DNA of 64,000 nt, taken from assembly GCA_963708245.1 (NCBI GenBank), contig OY970201.1, forward strand, positions 5,456,001 through 5,520,000, in the 5' to 3' direction. Made by a program: the position numbers and the translations under genes. Shown here one piece after another: positions 38,608-47,120 of this stretch; the first letter of the stretch is position 1, and the number at the start of each line of letters is the position of its first letter. Source of the DNA: CAVYXK01 sp963708245 (GTDB lineage Bacteria; Pseudomonadota; Alphaproteobacteria; Acetobacterales; Acetobacteraceae). The notes under the pieces were generated by a model that saw only the letters and a program-made list of their open reading frames with translations, did no database searches and was not told the DNA's origin.

Positions 38608-40177
38608 CTAGCGGTGCACGCTCTCCAGCGCCGCGACGTGACCCGCCTGGTTGTGCGAAGCGGCCAGCAGGCTGCTGATCTCAGAGAGCAGCCGGCGCAC
38701 GTCATAGGGTTTGCCGAGCAGCGGGAAATCCTGCGCCGTGACGTCGCTGTAACCGGTCGCCAGCAGCACCGGCAGTCGTTTGTGACGCTGGCGGATGACG
38801 CGCGCCATCTCGACCCCGCTCATCGCTCCCGGCATGACGACATCGGAAAACACCAGATCGATGGGCTCACCGCGTGCCAGGATATCCAGCGCTGCCTCTG
38901 CCCGATCCGCCCGCATCACTCTATAGCCGGCGTCGGACAATAGCTCAGCAGCAAGCTTGCCGACCTCTTCGTTGTCTTCCACCACCAGGATGTTCGCACT
39001 GGCGTTGGGCGTTTCGGCAACCGTGTTGTCCGCTTCGGTGCTAGCTTTATCGAGCTCAGTGGGTAACCGGAACGTGACCGTGGTGCCACTGCCGACGCGG
39101 CTTTCTATGGTCATCACGCCGCCCGACTGGGTGGCGAAGCCATGCGCCTGGCTCAGCCCCAATCCACTCCCCTTGCCGATCTCCTTGGTGGTGAAGAACG
39201 GCTCCAGCACTTTTGCCAGCAGCTCCTCGGGGATGCCGGTACCTGTGTCGCTGATCCGGATCATAACGTGCCGGCCAAGCCGCCGCTGAGCGGGCTCCCC
39301 CCGCTCCACATTGGTGGCAGTGATGCGCAGCACGCCGCCTTCGGGCATGGCGTCGCGCGCATTCAGCGCGACATTGAGGATCGCCAGATCGAGCTGTGTC
39401 GGATCAACCTTGATCGGCCACAACTGCGGATCGATCTCGGTCTCCAGAGCGATATCGCCGCGCAGTGAACGGCGAATGAGGTCGACCGTTTGCGACATCC
39501 GCTCGGTCAGGCGAACCGTCTCGGTCTTCAGCGGCTGGCGGCGGGAAAAGGTGAGCAGTTGCTGCGTCAGCTCTGCCGCGCGCTGGGCTGCCGTCTGAAT
39601 CGAGTTCGAGCGCCCGGACAAGAGCCCGGCGATCCGCGGCATGCGGTCGCGCCAGCTCGAGATTGCCCAGGATCACCATCAGCAGGTTGTTGAAATCGTG
39701 TGCCACTCCACCAGTGAGCTGGCCCAGCGCATCCAGCTTCTGCAACTGAAAGAGCTGCTCGTGTGCCGCCTCCAGCGCCTGCTGGGTCTCCCTTCTTTCG
39801 GTGATATCGCGCGTGGTCTTGGCGAATCCGACCAGCGTGCCGGCCTCGTCACGGATCGGCTCGACCACGGTTGTCGCCCAGAATTGGGTGCCGTCCTTGC
39901 GAATACGCCAGCCCTCATCCTCGAAGCGCCCCTGCTCGCGAGCAATGCGCAGCGCCTGCGCCGTTCGGCCGGCAGCCTGATCCTCCGGCGTGTAGAAACG
40001 CGCGAAATTGGTGCCGATAACCTCCGCCGCGGAGTAACCCTTGATGCGGGCCGCGCCGGAGTTCCAGCTATTGATCCGGCCTTCGGGGTCCAGTAGGTAG
40101 ATGGCATAGTCGGCAACGGCATCGATGAGGAGCTGGAAGCGCCGATCCGATCCCACCAGCTCTGCGACCTTCGACAT
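38608..40177 (-). pseudogene. PAS hybrid sensor histidine kinase, frameshifted
   Basis: Frame one (from 40177) holds a PAS domain (DYAIYLLDPEGRINSWNSGA, FARFYTPEDQAAG, KDGTQFWATTVVEPI, DITERR) and the H-box LTGGVAHDFNNLLM. Near 39604 the homology moves one frame to SIQTAAQRAAELTQQLLTFS. It continues through N-, G1- and G2-boxes (NVALNARDAMPEGG, ISDTGTGIPEELL, GKGSGLGLSQAHGF) and a receiver domain (ILVVEDNEEVGKLAAELL, phospho-Asp in VFSDVVMPGAMSG, and LGKPYD). Restored length is about 523 residues with no other lesion, so a one-base error is possible. It has no transmembrane segment; it would be a cytoplasmic sensor, perhaps of redox state or light. Confidence 0.88.
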
Positions 40178-40327
40178 CTGCTGCTCCGCCCATCGCCGGC
40201 CATTGTCCCGAAAATGAGACGACGGTCCCGGCTGATGGCGGTTTGATCTCCGCCTGATGGACCGTGTCTCGTCAAATGACGCCAGCGTGAGCCCGGATCG
40301 CTCGAAGGTTGCGGTGGCGTTGCGGAG

Positions 40328-40720
40328 TTAGCCTGTCTCCGCCGCGGGGAAGTTGAACTCGATACTGATCCCGTCCGGATCCCTGAAGAAGAGCTGCGTC
40401 ATGTTGAGCCTCGGCAGCACGCGCTCGTCGTAGGGAATCCCGCGTGCCTGCAGCCGTTCGCGCATCAGTGCAAGGTTCTCGGCGGCGAAGGCGATGTGGT
40501 CGAGGCGTCCGGTCTCCGGCGCGCCCTCGATCGGTGGGTTCTCCGGCCGGTAGCCCACCAGGTGCACCGCCGGGACGCCGCCGCAGTAGAGCCAATAGCC
40601 GGGGAACGCCAGCGGCGGGCGGTTGCCGTTGGTCAGACCAACTACGTCTTCGTAGAACTCCTTCGTGCGCTCCAGATCCTGCACCACGATCGTGTAGTGG
40701 TTCAGCGATACGGCCGGCAT
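40328..40720 (-). CDS. VOC-family (glyoxalase/dioxygenase fold) protein
   Basis: 130 residues, one complete vicinal-oxygen-chelate unit: LNHYTIVVQDLERTKEFYED, then HLVGYR, RLDHIAFAAENLALMRERLQ and LFFRDPDGISIEFNF. Possible metal ligands are the two His (residues 8 and about 74) and the late Glu (IEF). The family includes glyoxalase I, fosfomycin resistance enzymes and extradiol dioxygenases; the substrate is not evident. It lies downstream of, and probably in one transcript with, the molybdenum oxidase genes 42904-43359 and 40748-42892, so it may work on a product of that enzyme. Confidence 0.85.
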   Translation of the reverse strand: MPAVSLNHYTIVVQDLERTKEFYEDVVGLTNGNRPPLAFPGYWLYCGGVPAVHLVGYRPENPPIEGAPETGRLDHIAFAAENLALMRERLQARGIPYDERVLPRLNMTQLFFRDPDGISIEFNFPAAETG

Positions 40721-40747
40721 GATGGACTCCTCTCCAGGTGCTCCAGA

Positions 40748-42892
40748 TCAGGTGCGGCTGGTCAGGTCTGCCGTGGCGATCGGCAGGCTGCGCACGCGCA
40801 CCCCGGTCGCAGCGAAGATCGCGTTGGCGACAGCGGGCGCGGCCGGGGGCGTCCCCGGTTCGCCGATTCCGCCCCAGCGCTTGCCGTGGCTTGGTACCAA
40901 ATATGTCTCGATCCGCGGTGCATCCGCCATTAGCATCATCCGATACGTATCGAAATTGGCCTGCTCCACCGCGCCGTCCTTGATGGTGATGGCGCCGTAG
41001 AGCGCCGCAGTCAGCCCGAAGATGATGCCGCCTTCGAGCTGGTTTTCGATCAGGCGCGGATTGATCACCCAGCCCGGATCGGCGGCGGCGACCACGCGCT
41101 CCACCCGCACCTCGCCGGCCGCGCTCACTGCGACCTCCGCCACTTCTGCTACGATCGTGTCGTGCGAGATATGGATGGCGATACCCCGTCCCTTGCCGCG
41201 AGGCAGCTTCGTCCCCCAGCCGGCCTTCTCGGCTGCGGTGTCGAGCACACGCAGCCATTCCGGCTGGTCGGCCAGCAGAGTGCGGCGGAACTGGTACGGA
41301 TCCTTGCCGGCTGCATGCGCCAGTTCGTCGATGAAGCTTTCGAGCACGAACGTGTTCTGCGAGTAGCCTACGCTGCGCCAGAACATGACCGGGACATTAG
41401 TGTTCTTCAGCACGCCTTCGACGAGGAAATTCTTCACCGCATAGGCTTGATCGGTCAGCCCGGACACCGCCTGCGGCTCCATGTCGGTGGAGGCAGAAAG
41501 CCGGCCGAGCGAGCGCCAGATCGAGCCGACGGCGGTCTGCACGTGCAGCGCCGTCACCAATCCGTCGGCGCCGAGCGCGCCGCGGCACCGCAACGCCGCC
41601 ATCGGGCGATAGCGGTTGTGCCGCATGTCGATCTCCCGACTCCAGATCAGCTTGACCGGCTTGTCGACCGTTTTGGCAACGATGACCGCCTGAACGAGCT
41701 CGTCGTTCATGCTGCGCCGGCCGAAGCCGCCGCCCAGGAAGCAATTGTGGACGAAGACTTTTTCCGGTGCGACGCCGGCAGCACGGGCGGCAAGCTGCAA
41801 TGCGGTCTCCGGCGCCTGCGTGCCGAGCCAGACATCGACCCGGTCAGGCTGCACCTGGGCGGTGCAGTTGAGCGGCTCCATCGTCGCGTGCGCGAGATGC
41901 GGCACGTCATAGACCGCCTCGATGACCTTTGCGCCGGCGAGGGCCGTGCGCGCGTCGCCGTCGCTGCGGGCGACGACCATGGGGCCGTCGAGCGCGGCTC
42001 GGTACTCGGCGCGGAACTGCTCGGTCGAGGTGCCGGCGCCGGGGCCGAAATCCCAATCGATCGGTAGGGCCGAGGCGGCCTGCTTTGCGCGCCAGTAACG
42101 GTCGGCGACCACGGCGACGCCGCCCGGTATGGGCACCACCGCTTGCACGCCGCGGCGGTGCACGATCTTGGCGGCGTCGAAGGATTTCACCGTTCCGCCC
42201 GGCACCGGGCACAGCACAACAGCGGCGTAGAGCATACCGGGAAGCCGCACATCGATGCCGAATTGCGCCGTGCCGGTGGATTTCGCGGCTGAATCAAGTC
42301 GCGGAACCGACGTGCCGCACAGCCGGAACTGTTCGGGGGGCTTGATCGCCGGCTCCTGCACCGGGTGGATATCGGCCGCTTCGCGCGCCAGAGCACCGTA
42401 AGTCAGGCGCCGGCCGGTAGCGGCATGGATCACGGCACCGTTTGCCGCGGCGCACTCTGCCTCGGGCACACCCCACTGCCGCGCTGCCGCCCCGATCAGG
42501 CGCACCCGCGCGCTGGCGCCGGCCTGCTGCAGCAGTTCGTGCGTGCTGCGTACCGACTGGCTACCGCCGGTGCTCATCAATCCATAGACATGCTCGGCGA
42601 GGTTGCGGTTGGCCGAGGCGTATTCGGCGCGCACCCGGCTCCAATCGCATTCGAGCTCTTCCGCAACGATCATCGGGAGGGCGGTCCAGATGCCCTGGCC
42701 CATTTCGGAGCGGGCGACGCGGATCGTCACGGTCTCGTCCGGGTCGATCACGACCCAGGGTCCAACCTCGGTCGTCGGGTTGGCGGCGAGCGACGGGCGG
42801 ATGCCGATCGCCAAACCTCCAGCGACGGAGACAGAGGAGAAAATGAAACCGCGCCGTGACAATGTGACGCGTGGACTGATGATGTGTCCCAT
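40748..42892 (-). CDS. Tat-exported molybdopterin-binding large subunit, isoquinoline 1-oxidoreductase/aldehyde oxidase type
   Basis: 714 residues from the ATG at 42892 (GGGAGG upstream). Twin-arginine signal LSRRGFIFSSVSVAGGLAIG. Family blocks: GPWVVIDPDETVTIRVARSE with MGQGIWTALPMIVAEELECD, GGFGRRSMNDELVQ, and the C-terminal KRWGGIGEPGTPPAAPAVAN. The Glu in GGIGEPG is the expected catalytic base of molybdenum hydroxylases. It pairs with the 2Fe-2S subunit 11 bp upstream in the same operon and would hydroxylate an aldehyde or N-heterocycle in the periplasm, passing electrons to a cytochrome partner not seen here. Confidence 0.92.
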   Translation of the reverse strand: MGHIISPRVTLSRRGFIFSSVSVAGGLAIGIRPSLAANPTTEVGPWVVIDPDETVTIRVARSEMGQGIWTALPMIVAEELECDWSRVRAEYASANRNLAEHVYGLMSTGGSQSVRSTHELLQQAGASARVRLIGAAARQWGVPEAECAAANGAVIHAATGRRLTYGALAREAADIHPVQEPAIKPPEQFRLCGTSVPRLDSAAKSTGTAQFGIDVRLPGMLYAAVVLCPVPGGTVKSFDAAKIVHRRGVQAVVPIPGGVAVVADRYWRAKQAASALPIDWDFGPGAGTSTEQFRAEYRAALDGPMVVARSDGDARTALAGAKVIEAVYDVPHLAHATMEPLNCTAQVQPDRVDVWLGTQAPETALQLAARAAGVAPEKVFVHNCFLGGGFGRRSMNDELVQAVIVAKTVDKPVKLIWSREIDMRHNRYRPMAALRCRGALGADGLVTALHVQTAVGSIWRSLGRLSASTDMEPQAVSGLTDQAYAVKNFLVEGVLKNTNVPVMFWRSVGYSQNTFVLESFIDELAHAAGKDPYQFRRTLLADQPEWLRVLDTAAEKAGWGTKLPRGKGRGIAIHISHDTIVAEVAEVAVSAAGEVRVERVVAAADPGWVINPRLIENQLEGGIIFGLTAALYGAITIKDGAVEQANFDTYRMMLMADAPRIETYLVPSHGKRWGGIGEPGTPPAAPAVANAIFAATGVRVRSLPIATADLTSRT

Positions 42893-42903
42893 TGTTGCCT
42901 CCC

Positions 42904-43359
42904 TCATCCCTTCGCCAGCGCGGCGGCTCGGTGGATCGCCGTACGGATGCGCGGATAGGTGCCGCAACGGCATATATTGCTGATCGCGCTGTCGATTTCC
43001 TCGTCAGTGGGATCGGGCGACTGGCGCAGAAGAGCCACCGCCGCCATCACCTGCCCGGACTGGCAGTAGCCGCATTGCGGCACATCGGCCTCGATCCACG
43101 CGCGTTGCACCGGGTGGTTGCCGTCGGGCGACAGCCCCTCGATCGTGGTGATCGCCACTCCGGCGACCGAGCCGGCCGTAACCATGCAGGAGCGCACCGG
43201 GGCGCCGTTGAGATGCACCGTGCAGGCCCCGCATACGGCAATGCCGCAGCCGAATTTGGTGCCGGTCAGCCCAAGCTCGTCGCGTAGGACCCAAAGCAGG
43301 GGTGTCTCCGGTTCGATATCCAGCTCATGGCGCTGGCCGTTGACGACGAGTGCGAGCAT
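42904..43359 (-). CDS. 2Fe-2S-binding small subunit of molybdenum oxidase
   Basis: 151 residues. The plant-ferredoxin-like cluster is in FGCGIAVCGACTVHLNGAPV with RSCMV, and the second C-terminal cluster in PQCGYCQSGQVMAAVALL and ISNICRCGTYPRIRTAI. The ATG at 43359 was chosen because the family begins shortly before the beta strand LVVNGQRHELD. It transfers electrons from the molybdenum site of the subunit encoded next. No Tat signal is seen; export would be by hitchhiking on the large subunit, as known for this family. Confidence 0.93.
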   Translation of the reverse strand: MLALVVNGQRHELDIEPETPLLWVLRDELGLTGTKFGCGIAVCGACTVHLNGAPVRSCMVTAGSVAGVAITTIEGLSPDGNHPVQRAWIEADVPQCGYCQSGQVMAAVALLRQSPDPTDEEIDSAISNICRCGTYPRIRTAIHRAAALAKG

Positions 43360-43583
43360 GGCGTGCCCCTTCGCTTTCCGAACCTCGGCGGCAGTGTAGC
43401 ACCACTGCACGGTGAGCCAATGATGCCGGCTCCTAATCGGGGCGCTGCGACCAGAGATCAAATCCGGGGTGGGCTCTCCCGCGAAGACCGGGAGAGGTGT
43501 AGGGAGTGGCCACTTCGGCTGCCCTCAATCGGTCTTATCGTGAGGTGTTCAGTGGGATTTACGATTTGCTAAGTGGGTAATAG
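43360..43583. other. Divergent intergenic region
   Basis: About 220 bp between the molybdenum oxidase operon (minus) and uppS (plus). No transcription-factor palindrome was found. Confidence 0.4.
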
Positions 43584-43613
43584 TTGAAAAGTCGATCCAT
43601 CCCATGCTATAGG
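43584..43613 (+). promoter_or_regulatory. Candidate sigma-70 promoter for uppS
   Basis: TTGAAA (43584-43589) and TATAGG (43608-43613) with an 18-bp spacer, in a local AT-rich patch. Transcription would start near 43620, almost at the GTG (43622) of the upstream frame. Confidence 0.35.
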
Positions 43614-43808
43614 GTCCTGCCGTGTCCGGCCCACTCGATCCCCTTCTCCCCACCCGATCCGCTTTCTCCCCCGGCGACACGGTCGTCGGCGCGCCCCCTC
43701 CGGCTGCCGATGCAGTAGGACGCCGGCTGCGCCGATTGCTGCGCCGGCTGGCGGCGCTGGCCCGACCAGGACCTGTACGCCGGCTACGAAGCTCAGCTTT
43801 TTCGCCAG

Positions 43809-44534
43809 GTGCGCGGTGGGAGCACGCCGCGGCACGTCGGAATCATCCTGGATGGCAACCGCCGCCATGGGAGGGAGGCGGGGCTCAGCGACTTTCGCCG
43901 CATCTACGCCATGGGCGCCAGCAAGCTCGACGAGGTACTCGACTGGTGCGCCGAGCTTGGCGTGCGGGCTGTCACGTTATGGGTGTGCTCGACTGACAAT
44001 CTGGCTCGCCCGGCCGAGGAAGTCTCCGGCATCATGGCCGCGATCGAGCACAAGATGCGCAGCCTGGTCGCCGATCCGCGCATTCACCGGCTGGGGGTGC
44101 GGGTGCAGGCGATCGGCCGTCTGGAGCTGCTGCCGAAACCGCTGGTTGCGGCGCTGGAGGCCGCACGGCAGGCGACCGCGGCCAACCGGCAGATGACGCT
44201 GACGATCGCCGCCAACTATGGCGGACGAGAAGAGATCGCCGATGCCATGCGCTCGTTGATGAGCGAGTTTGCCGAGCGTGGGTTGTCGCCAGCACAGGCC
44301 GCTGCCGAGGTGACGCCTCAGGCGATCGCGCGGCACTTATATCTGCCGAGCCTGCCCGACCCAGACCTGATCATCCGCACCAGCGGGGAGTTGCGGCTGT
44401 CGGGCTTCCTGCTATGGCAGAGCGTGTACAGCGAGTTCCACTTCACCGACGTGAACTGGCCGGCCTTCCGGCGGATCGATCTGTTGCGGGCGATACGAAC
44501 CTTCCAGTCGCGCGAGCGACGCTATGGGCGGTGA
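43809..44534 (+). CDS. uppS: Isoprenyl (undecaprenyl) diphosphate synthase, 5' part in another frame
   Basis: 241 residues from a GTG at 43809 contain the whole catalytic domain: HVGIILDGNRRHGREAGLSD (diphosphate-binding Asp), TLWVCSTDNLARP, TIAANYGGREEIADAM, IIRTSGELRLSGFLLWQSVY and SEFHFTDVNWPAF. Upstream the same frame reads DQDLYAGYEAQLFRQ, which belongs to the N-terminus of relatives. The natural beginning seems to be the GTG at 43622 in the other frame (GRRLRRLLRRLAALARP). One base is missing near 43770. The enzyme makes polyprenyl diphosphate for cell-wall or hopanoid/polyprenol use. The leading 49 residues may not be essential. Confidence 0.85.
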   Translation: MRGGSTPRHVGIILDGNRRHGREAGLSDFRRIYAMGASKLDEVLDWCAELGVRAVTLWVCSTDNLARPAEEVSGIMAAIEHKMRSLVADPRIHRLGVRVQAIGRLELLPKPLVAALEAARQATAANRQMTLTIAANYGGREEIADAMRSLMSEFAERGLSPAQAAAEVTPQAIARHLYLPSLPDPDLIIRTSGELRLSGFLLWQSVYSEFHFTDVNWPAFRRIDLLRAIRTFQSRERRYGR

Positions 44535-44594
44535 CAGCGCTCGCGGCGGTGTTCGTTGATGTGCAGTTCCGCGACTTTCCGTGTTGAAGTCATA

Positions 44595-44620
44595 CCGCAG
44601 AGCCGCAGAGAGCGCAGAAA
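44595..44620. repeat. Short GCAGAG-type repeat
   Basis: CCGCAGAGCCGCAGAGAGCG, followed by CAGAAA, is a purine-rich tandem with period about 9 in the uppS-fucU intergenic space. This type recurs between genes in many bacterial genomes. Confidence 0.4.
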
Positions 44621-44722
44621 CAAACGCGCCGCGGCGCTGCCGGGGGTGACGCGGGTGCGGCCTGGATATAATGGAACGGGATTGCAGGAGCGATAAGCTC
44701 CGTCGCGACAAGGACGGATCCC

Positions 44723-45148
44723 GTGCTGCGTGGTCTCGACCCGCTGCTGACGCCTGATCTGCTGCACGCGTTGGCCAGCGCCGGGCACGGCGACCGCGTT
44801 GTGATTGTCGACGCGAATTTCCCGGCTGCGGCAACCGCTCGCCGTCTGGTGCGCGCCCCGGGGATCGCGGCCACCGCGATGCTGGAGGCAGTGTTGTCGG
44901 TGCTGCCGATCGACGATTTCGAGCCCGATCCGGTCGCTGTGATGCAGGTGGTCGGCGATCCCTCGGCGACGCCCGAGGCCGTTCAGGATTTTACTTCCGT
45001 CCTGCAGCGCCAGGGCCTGGCCGCCCCGGCGCGTTTGGCTCGACATGATTTCTATCGCGCTGCCGCCGAGGCGTTCGTGATCGTGCAGACCGGGGAGCGG
45101 CGCCTGTATGGCAACGTGCTGCTGACCAAGGGCGTCATCCGCCCGTGA
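44723..45148 (+). CDS. fucU: RbsD/FucU family sugar mutarotase
   Basis: 141 residues. The family start is LRGLDPLLTPDLLHALASAG, then HGDRVVIVDANFPA (active-site His and Asp region), PIDDFEPDPVAVM, RHDFYRAAAEAFVIVQTGER and a terminal YGNVLLTKGVI. FucU interconverts alpha and beta anomers of L-fucose or related sugars. Its stop overlaps the GTG of the next gene (GTGA), so the two are co-translated. The next gene encodes a fuconolactonase-like amidohydrolase, and the pairing supports a non-phosphorylated L-fucose-type pathway. Confidence 0.88.
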   Translation: MLRGLDPLLTPDLLHALASAGHGDRVVIVDANFPAAATARRLVRAPGIAATAMLEAVLSVLPIDDFEPDPVAVMQVVGDPSATPEAVQDFTSVLQRQGLAAPARLARHDFYRAAAEAFVIVQTGERRLYGNVLLTKGVIRP

Positions 45149-45969
45149 TTGTCGATGCGCACCACCATGTCTGGCGAGTTGCGCGCGGCGATTACGGATG
45201 GCTGACGCGGGACCTGCTGATCCATCGCGATTATGGGCTTGAGGATCTGCGCCCGCTGCTCGGCGACATCGGTGCCACGGTGCTGGTGCAGGCGGCACCC
45301 ACTGAGGCGGAAACGCGGTTCTTGCGAGAGACGGCGGCCGCATCGGCGGGATTGGTCCGCGGGGTGGTCGGCTGGGCGGACCTCACCGCTCCCGACGCTC
45401 CGGATCGGATCGCGACGCTGGCGGCCAGTGCGCCGCTGCTCACCGGCTTGCGGCCGATGCTGCAGGACATCGCCGAGACGGAGTGGATCCTGCGTCCCGA
45501 AATCGCTCCCGCGCTGCGTGCAATGGCTGGTGCCGGCCTGCGGTTCGATGCGCTGATCAAGCCGCGTCATCTGCCTGTGATGCTGCGATTGTGCGAACGC
45601 CATCCCGATCTGGCGATCGTCATAGACCATGGTGCGAAGCCCGACATCGCCGGCGGCGCGTTCGAGCCATGGGCGTCGGAAATCGCGACCGTGGCACGAG
45701 AGACGGATGCGTGCTGCAAGGTGTCGGGCCTGGTTACCGAGACGGCGCCGGATTGGCGGCTCGATGATCTGCGGCGCTATGTGGACCATCTGCTCGAGAC
45801 ATTTGGTTCTGACCGCTTGATGTGGGTCAGCGACTGGCCGGTGGTGAATCTTGCTGGTGGCTATGCGCGCTGGCGAGCTACCTCGTTGGAGCTGTTGCAA
45901 GGGCTCTCGGCCGGGGAACGGGACGCCGTGCTTGGCGGCACGGCGGCGGCGTTCTACGGGCTCGACTGA
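45145..45969 (+). CDS. Amidohydrolase, L-fuconolactonase-like
   Basis: 274 residues, TIM-barrel amidohydrolase_2 family. Metal-binding start VDAHHHVWRVARGDYGW, then VVGWADLTAPDAP, GLRPMLQDIAETEWI, DLAIVIDHGAKPDI and the late Asp in LMWVSDWPVVNL. This layout fits L-fucono-1,5-lactonase and related lactonases. The GTG start overlaps the fucU stop. Both genes point to oxidation of a free sugar to lactone, then hydrolysis. A sugar dehydrogenase and dehydratase are not in the immediate cluster, though an Ldh-family enzyme and an SMP-30 lactonase lie further on. Confidence 0.87.
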   Translation: MIVDAHHHVWRVARGDYGWLTRDLLIHRDYGLEDLRPLLGDIGATVLVQAAPTEAETRFLRETAAASAGLVRGVVGWADLTAPDAPDRIATLAASAPLLTGLRPMLQDIAETEWILRPEIAPALRAMAGAGLRFDALIKPRHLPVMLRLCERHPDLAIVIDHGAKPDIAGGAFEPWASEIATVARETDACCKVSGLVTETAPDWRLDDLRRYVDHLLETFGSDRLMWVSDWPVVNLAGGYARWRATSLELLQGLSAGERDAVLGGTAAAFYGLD

Positions 45970-45978
45970 CCTCCCTTC

Positions 45979-46018
45979 GCGGAGCTGAAGCTCCGCTTCG
46001 GAATGCGGGCCTGCCCGC
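45979..46018. repeat. Twin hairpin palindromes
   Basis: GCGGAGCT-GA-AGCTCCGC (45979-45996) is followed by GCGGGC-CT-GCCCGC (46005-46018), both perfect. They sit between the stop of the fuconolactonase and arfB, a REP-like arrangement that could attenuate transcription or protect the upstream mRNA. Confidence 0.6.
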
Positions 46019-46041
46019 GTGCAAGTTCAGGAGCCCGCGGC

Positions 46042-46464
46042 ATGATCCGCGTCAGCGACACTCTGGCGATTGACGACAACGCCGTAACCGAGCGGTTCAT
46101 TCGCGCCTCGGGCCCTGGCGGGCAGAACGTGAACAAGGTGGCGAGCGCGGTGCAGCTTCGTCTCGATCTGGCAGCCGCGGGGCTGCCGGACGAGGTGCGT
46201 GTGCGGCTCGTCCGCTTGGCCGGCAAGCGGCTGAGCCAGGCCGGCGAACTGGCGGTGACGGCACAGCGCTACCGCACGCAGGAGCGTAACCGCGCCGCCG
46301 CACTGGCGACGCTGATCGGCCTGATTCGCCGCGCCGCGGTGCCGCCGGCCAAGCGGGTGCCGACGCGGCCGAGCGCCGCCGCGCGCCGGCGCCGGTTGGA
46401 GGCGAAAGCGCGCCGCTCCCACACCAAGCAGCGCCGTGGCGAACGCCCGGAGGAGGAGGGCTGA
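46042..46464 (+). CDS. arfB: Alternative ribosome-rescue factor, class-I release-factor type
   Basis: 140 residues from the ATG at 46042. The GGQ catalytic motif is in RASGPGGQNVNKVASAVQLR. The C-terminus is a long Lys/Arg/Ala-rich tail (RRRRLEAKARRSHTKQRRGE), which in ArfB (YaeJ) enters the empty mRNA channel of stalled ribosomes. It hydrolyses peptidyl-tRNA on non-stop complexes. It follows two hairpins, and may have its own promoter. Confidence 0.93.
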   Translation: MIRVSDTLAIDDNAVTERFIRASGPGGQNVNKVASAVQLRLDLAAAGLPDEVRVRLVRLAGKRLSQAGELAVTAQRYRTQERNRAAALATLIGLIRRAAVPPAKRVPTRPSAAARRRRLEAKARRSHTKQRRGERPEEEG

Positions 46465-46590
46465 GGGCAAGAGCACGATAGCGGTCCCAAGCGTGCTTTG
46501 ATGCAACTCGGCCGAATTTGACGGCAATAAACGGATGGCGGACGAGACGCGGGCTTGGTCAGGTGCGCCACTGACATACAGGAGGGACCT

Positions 46591-46734
46591 TTGAACTTTC
46601 GTATCATCGGGCTATCGCCCGAACCGTTTCAGCACCTGTACGGATTATCCGATGCAGAGCTCGCCAAGCAAAAGGTGATCCACGTTCACAATGCCAAGCG
46701 GGGTTGCTACTCTGGTCGGATCGACCGGGCCTAG
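46591..46734 (+). pseudogene. DUF1203-like fragment (N-terminus only)
   Basis: TTG start with GGAGGGACC just before it. 47 codons read MNFRIIGLSPEPFQHLYGLS, then DAELAKQKVIHV, and end at TAG. The start F-RI-GL-PEPFQ-L--LSD--L matches my memory of DUF1203 proteins, normally about 155 residues. The rest is gone, and a terminator hairpin follows at once. It could also be a true short protein. Confidence 0.45.
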
Positions 46735-46746
46735 CTCCGACGGCCG

Positions 46747-46784
46747 CGGCCCAGCCACCGATGCGGCTGGGCCGTTCATTCTTT
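46747..46784 (+). terminator. Rho-independent terminator
   Basis: Perfect 10-bp stem CGGCCCAGCC / GGCTGGGCCG with an 8-nt loop, followed by TTCATTCTTT. It would end plus-strand transcription from the arfB side. On the minus strand the DUF1330 gene ends just beyond it, without a good U tract. Confidence 0.75.
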
Positions 46785-46809
46785 GGGATGCGTCTAATTT
46801 CGTTCCATG

Positions 46810-47109
46810 CTATTGCGCCTCCGTCCCGTTCAGCAGGAAGGCGTGGGTCTTGGCTGCCTTCTGCCGCAGCTCCTTCAGCGGCGCGTAGTCCGGCGAGTGA
46901 TACCATTCCGCCAAGCGCGCCGGGCTGTCGAACTCCAGAATAACGCAGCGGCGCAAGGTCCGATCGCCCTCGAGGGTCTGCGGGTCGCCGCCGCGCACCA
47001 AGTAGCGCCCGCCATATTTCGCAATGGTGGCGGGCACCTTTGCGCGGTACTCCTCGAACACCGCCGGGTCGGTGATCTCCAGCTCGGCGAACAGATAGCC
47101 CTTCGGCAT
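46810..47109 (-). CDS. DUF1330 protein (dimeric alpha-beta barrel)
   Basis: 99 residues from the ATG at 47109. Family pattern: PKGYLFAELEITDPAVFEEY, RAKVPATIAKYGGRYLVRGG and VILEFDSPARLAEWYHSPDY. DUF1330 proteins are small ferredoxin-like-fold proteins of unknown reaction, often next to catabolic enzymes. It lies 11 bp downstream of the BNR-repeat protein gene and is probably in its transcript. Confidence 0.9.
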   Translation of the reverse strand: MPKGYLFAELEITDPAVFEEYRAKVPATIAKYGGRYLVRGGDPQTLEGDRTLRRCVILEFDSPARLAEWYHSPDYAPLKELRQKAAKTHAFLLNGTEAQ

Positions 47110-47120
47110 CGCTGCCTCCG

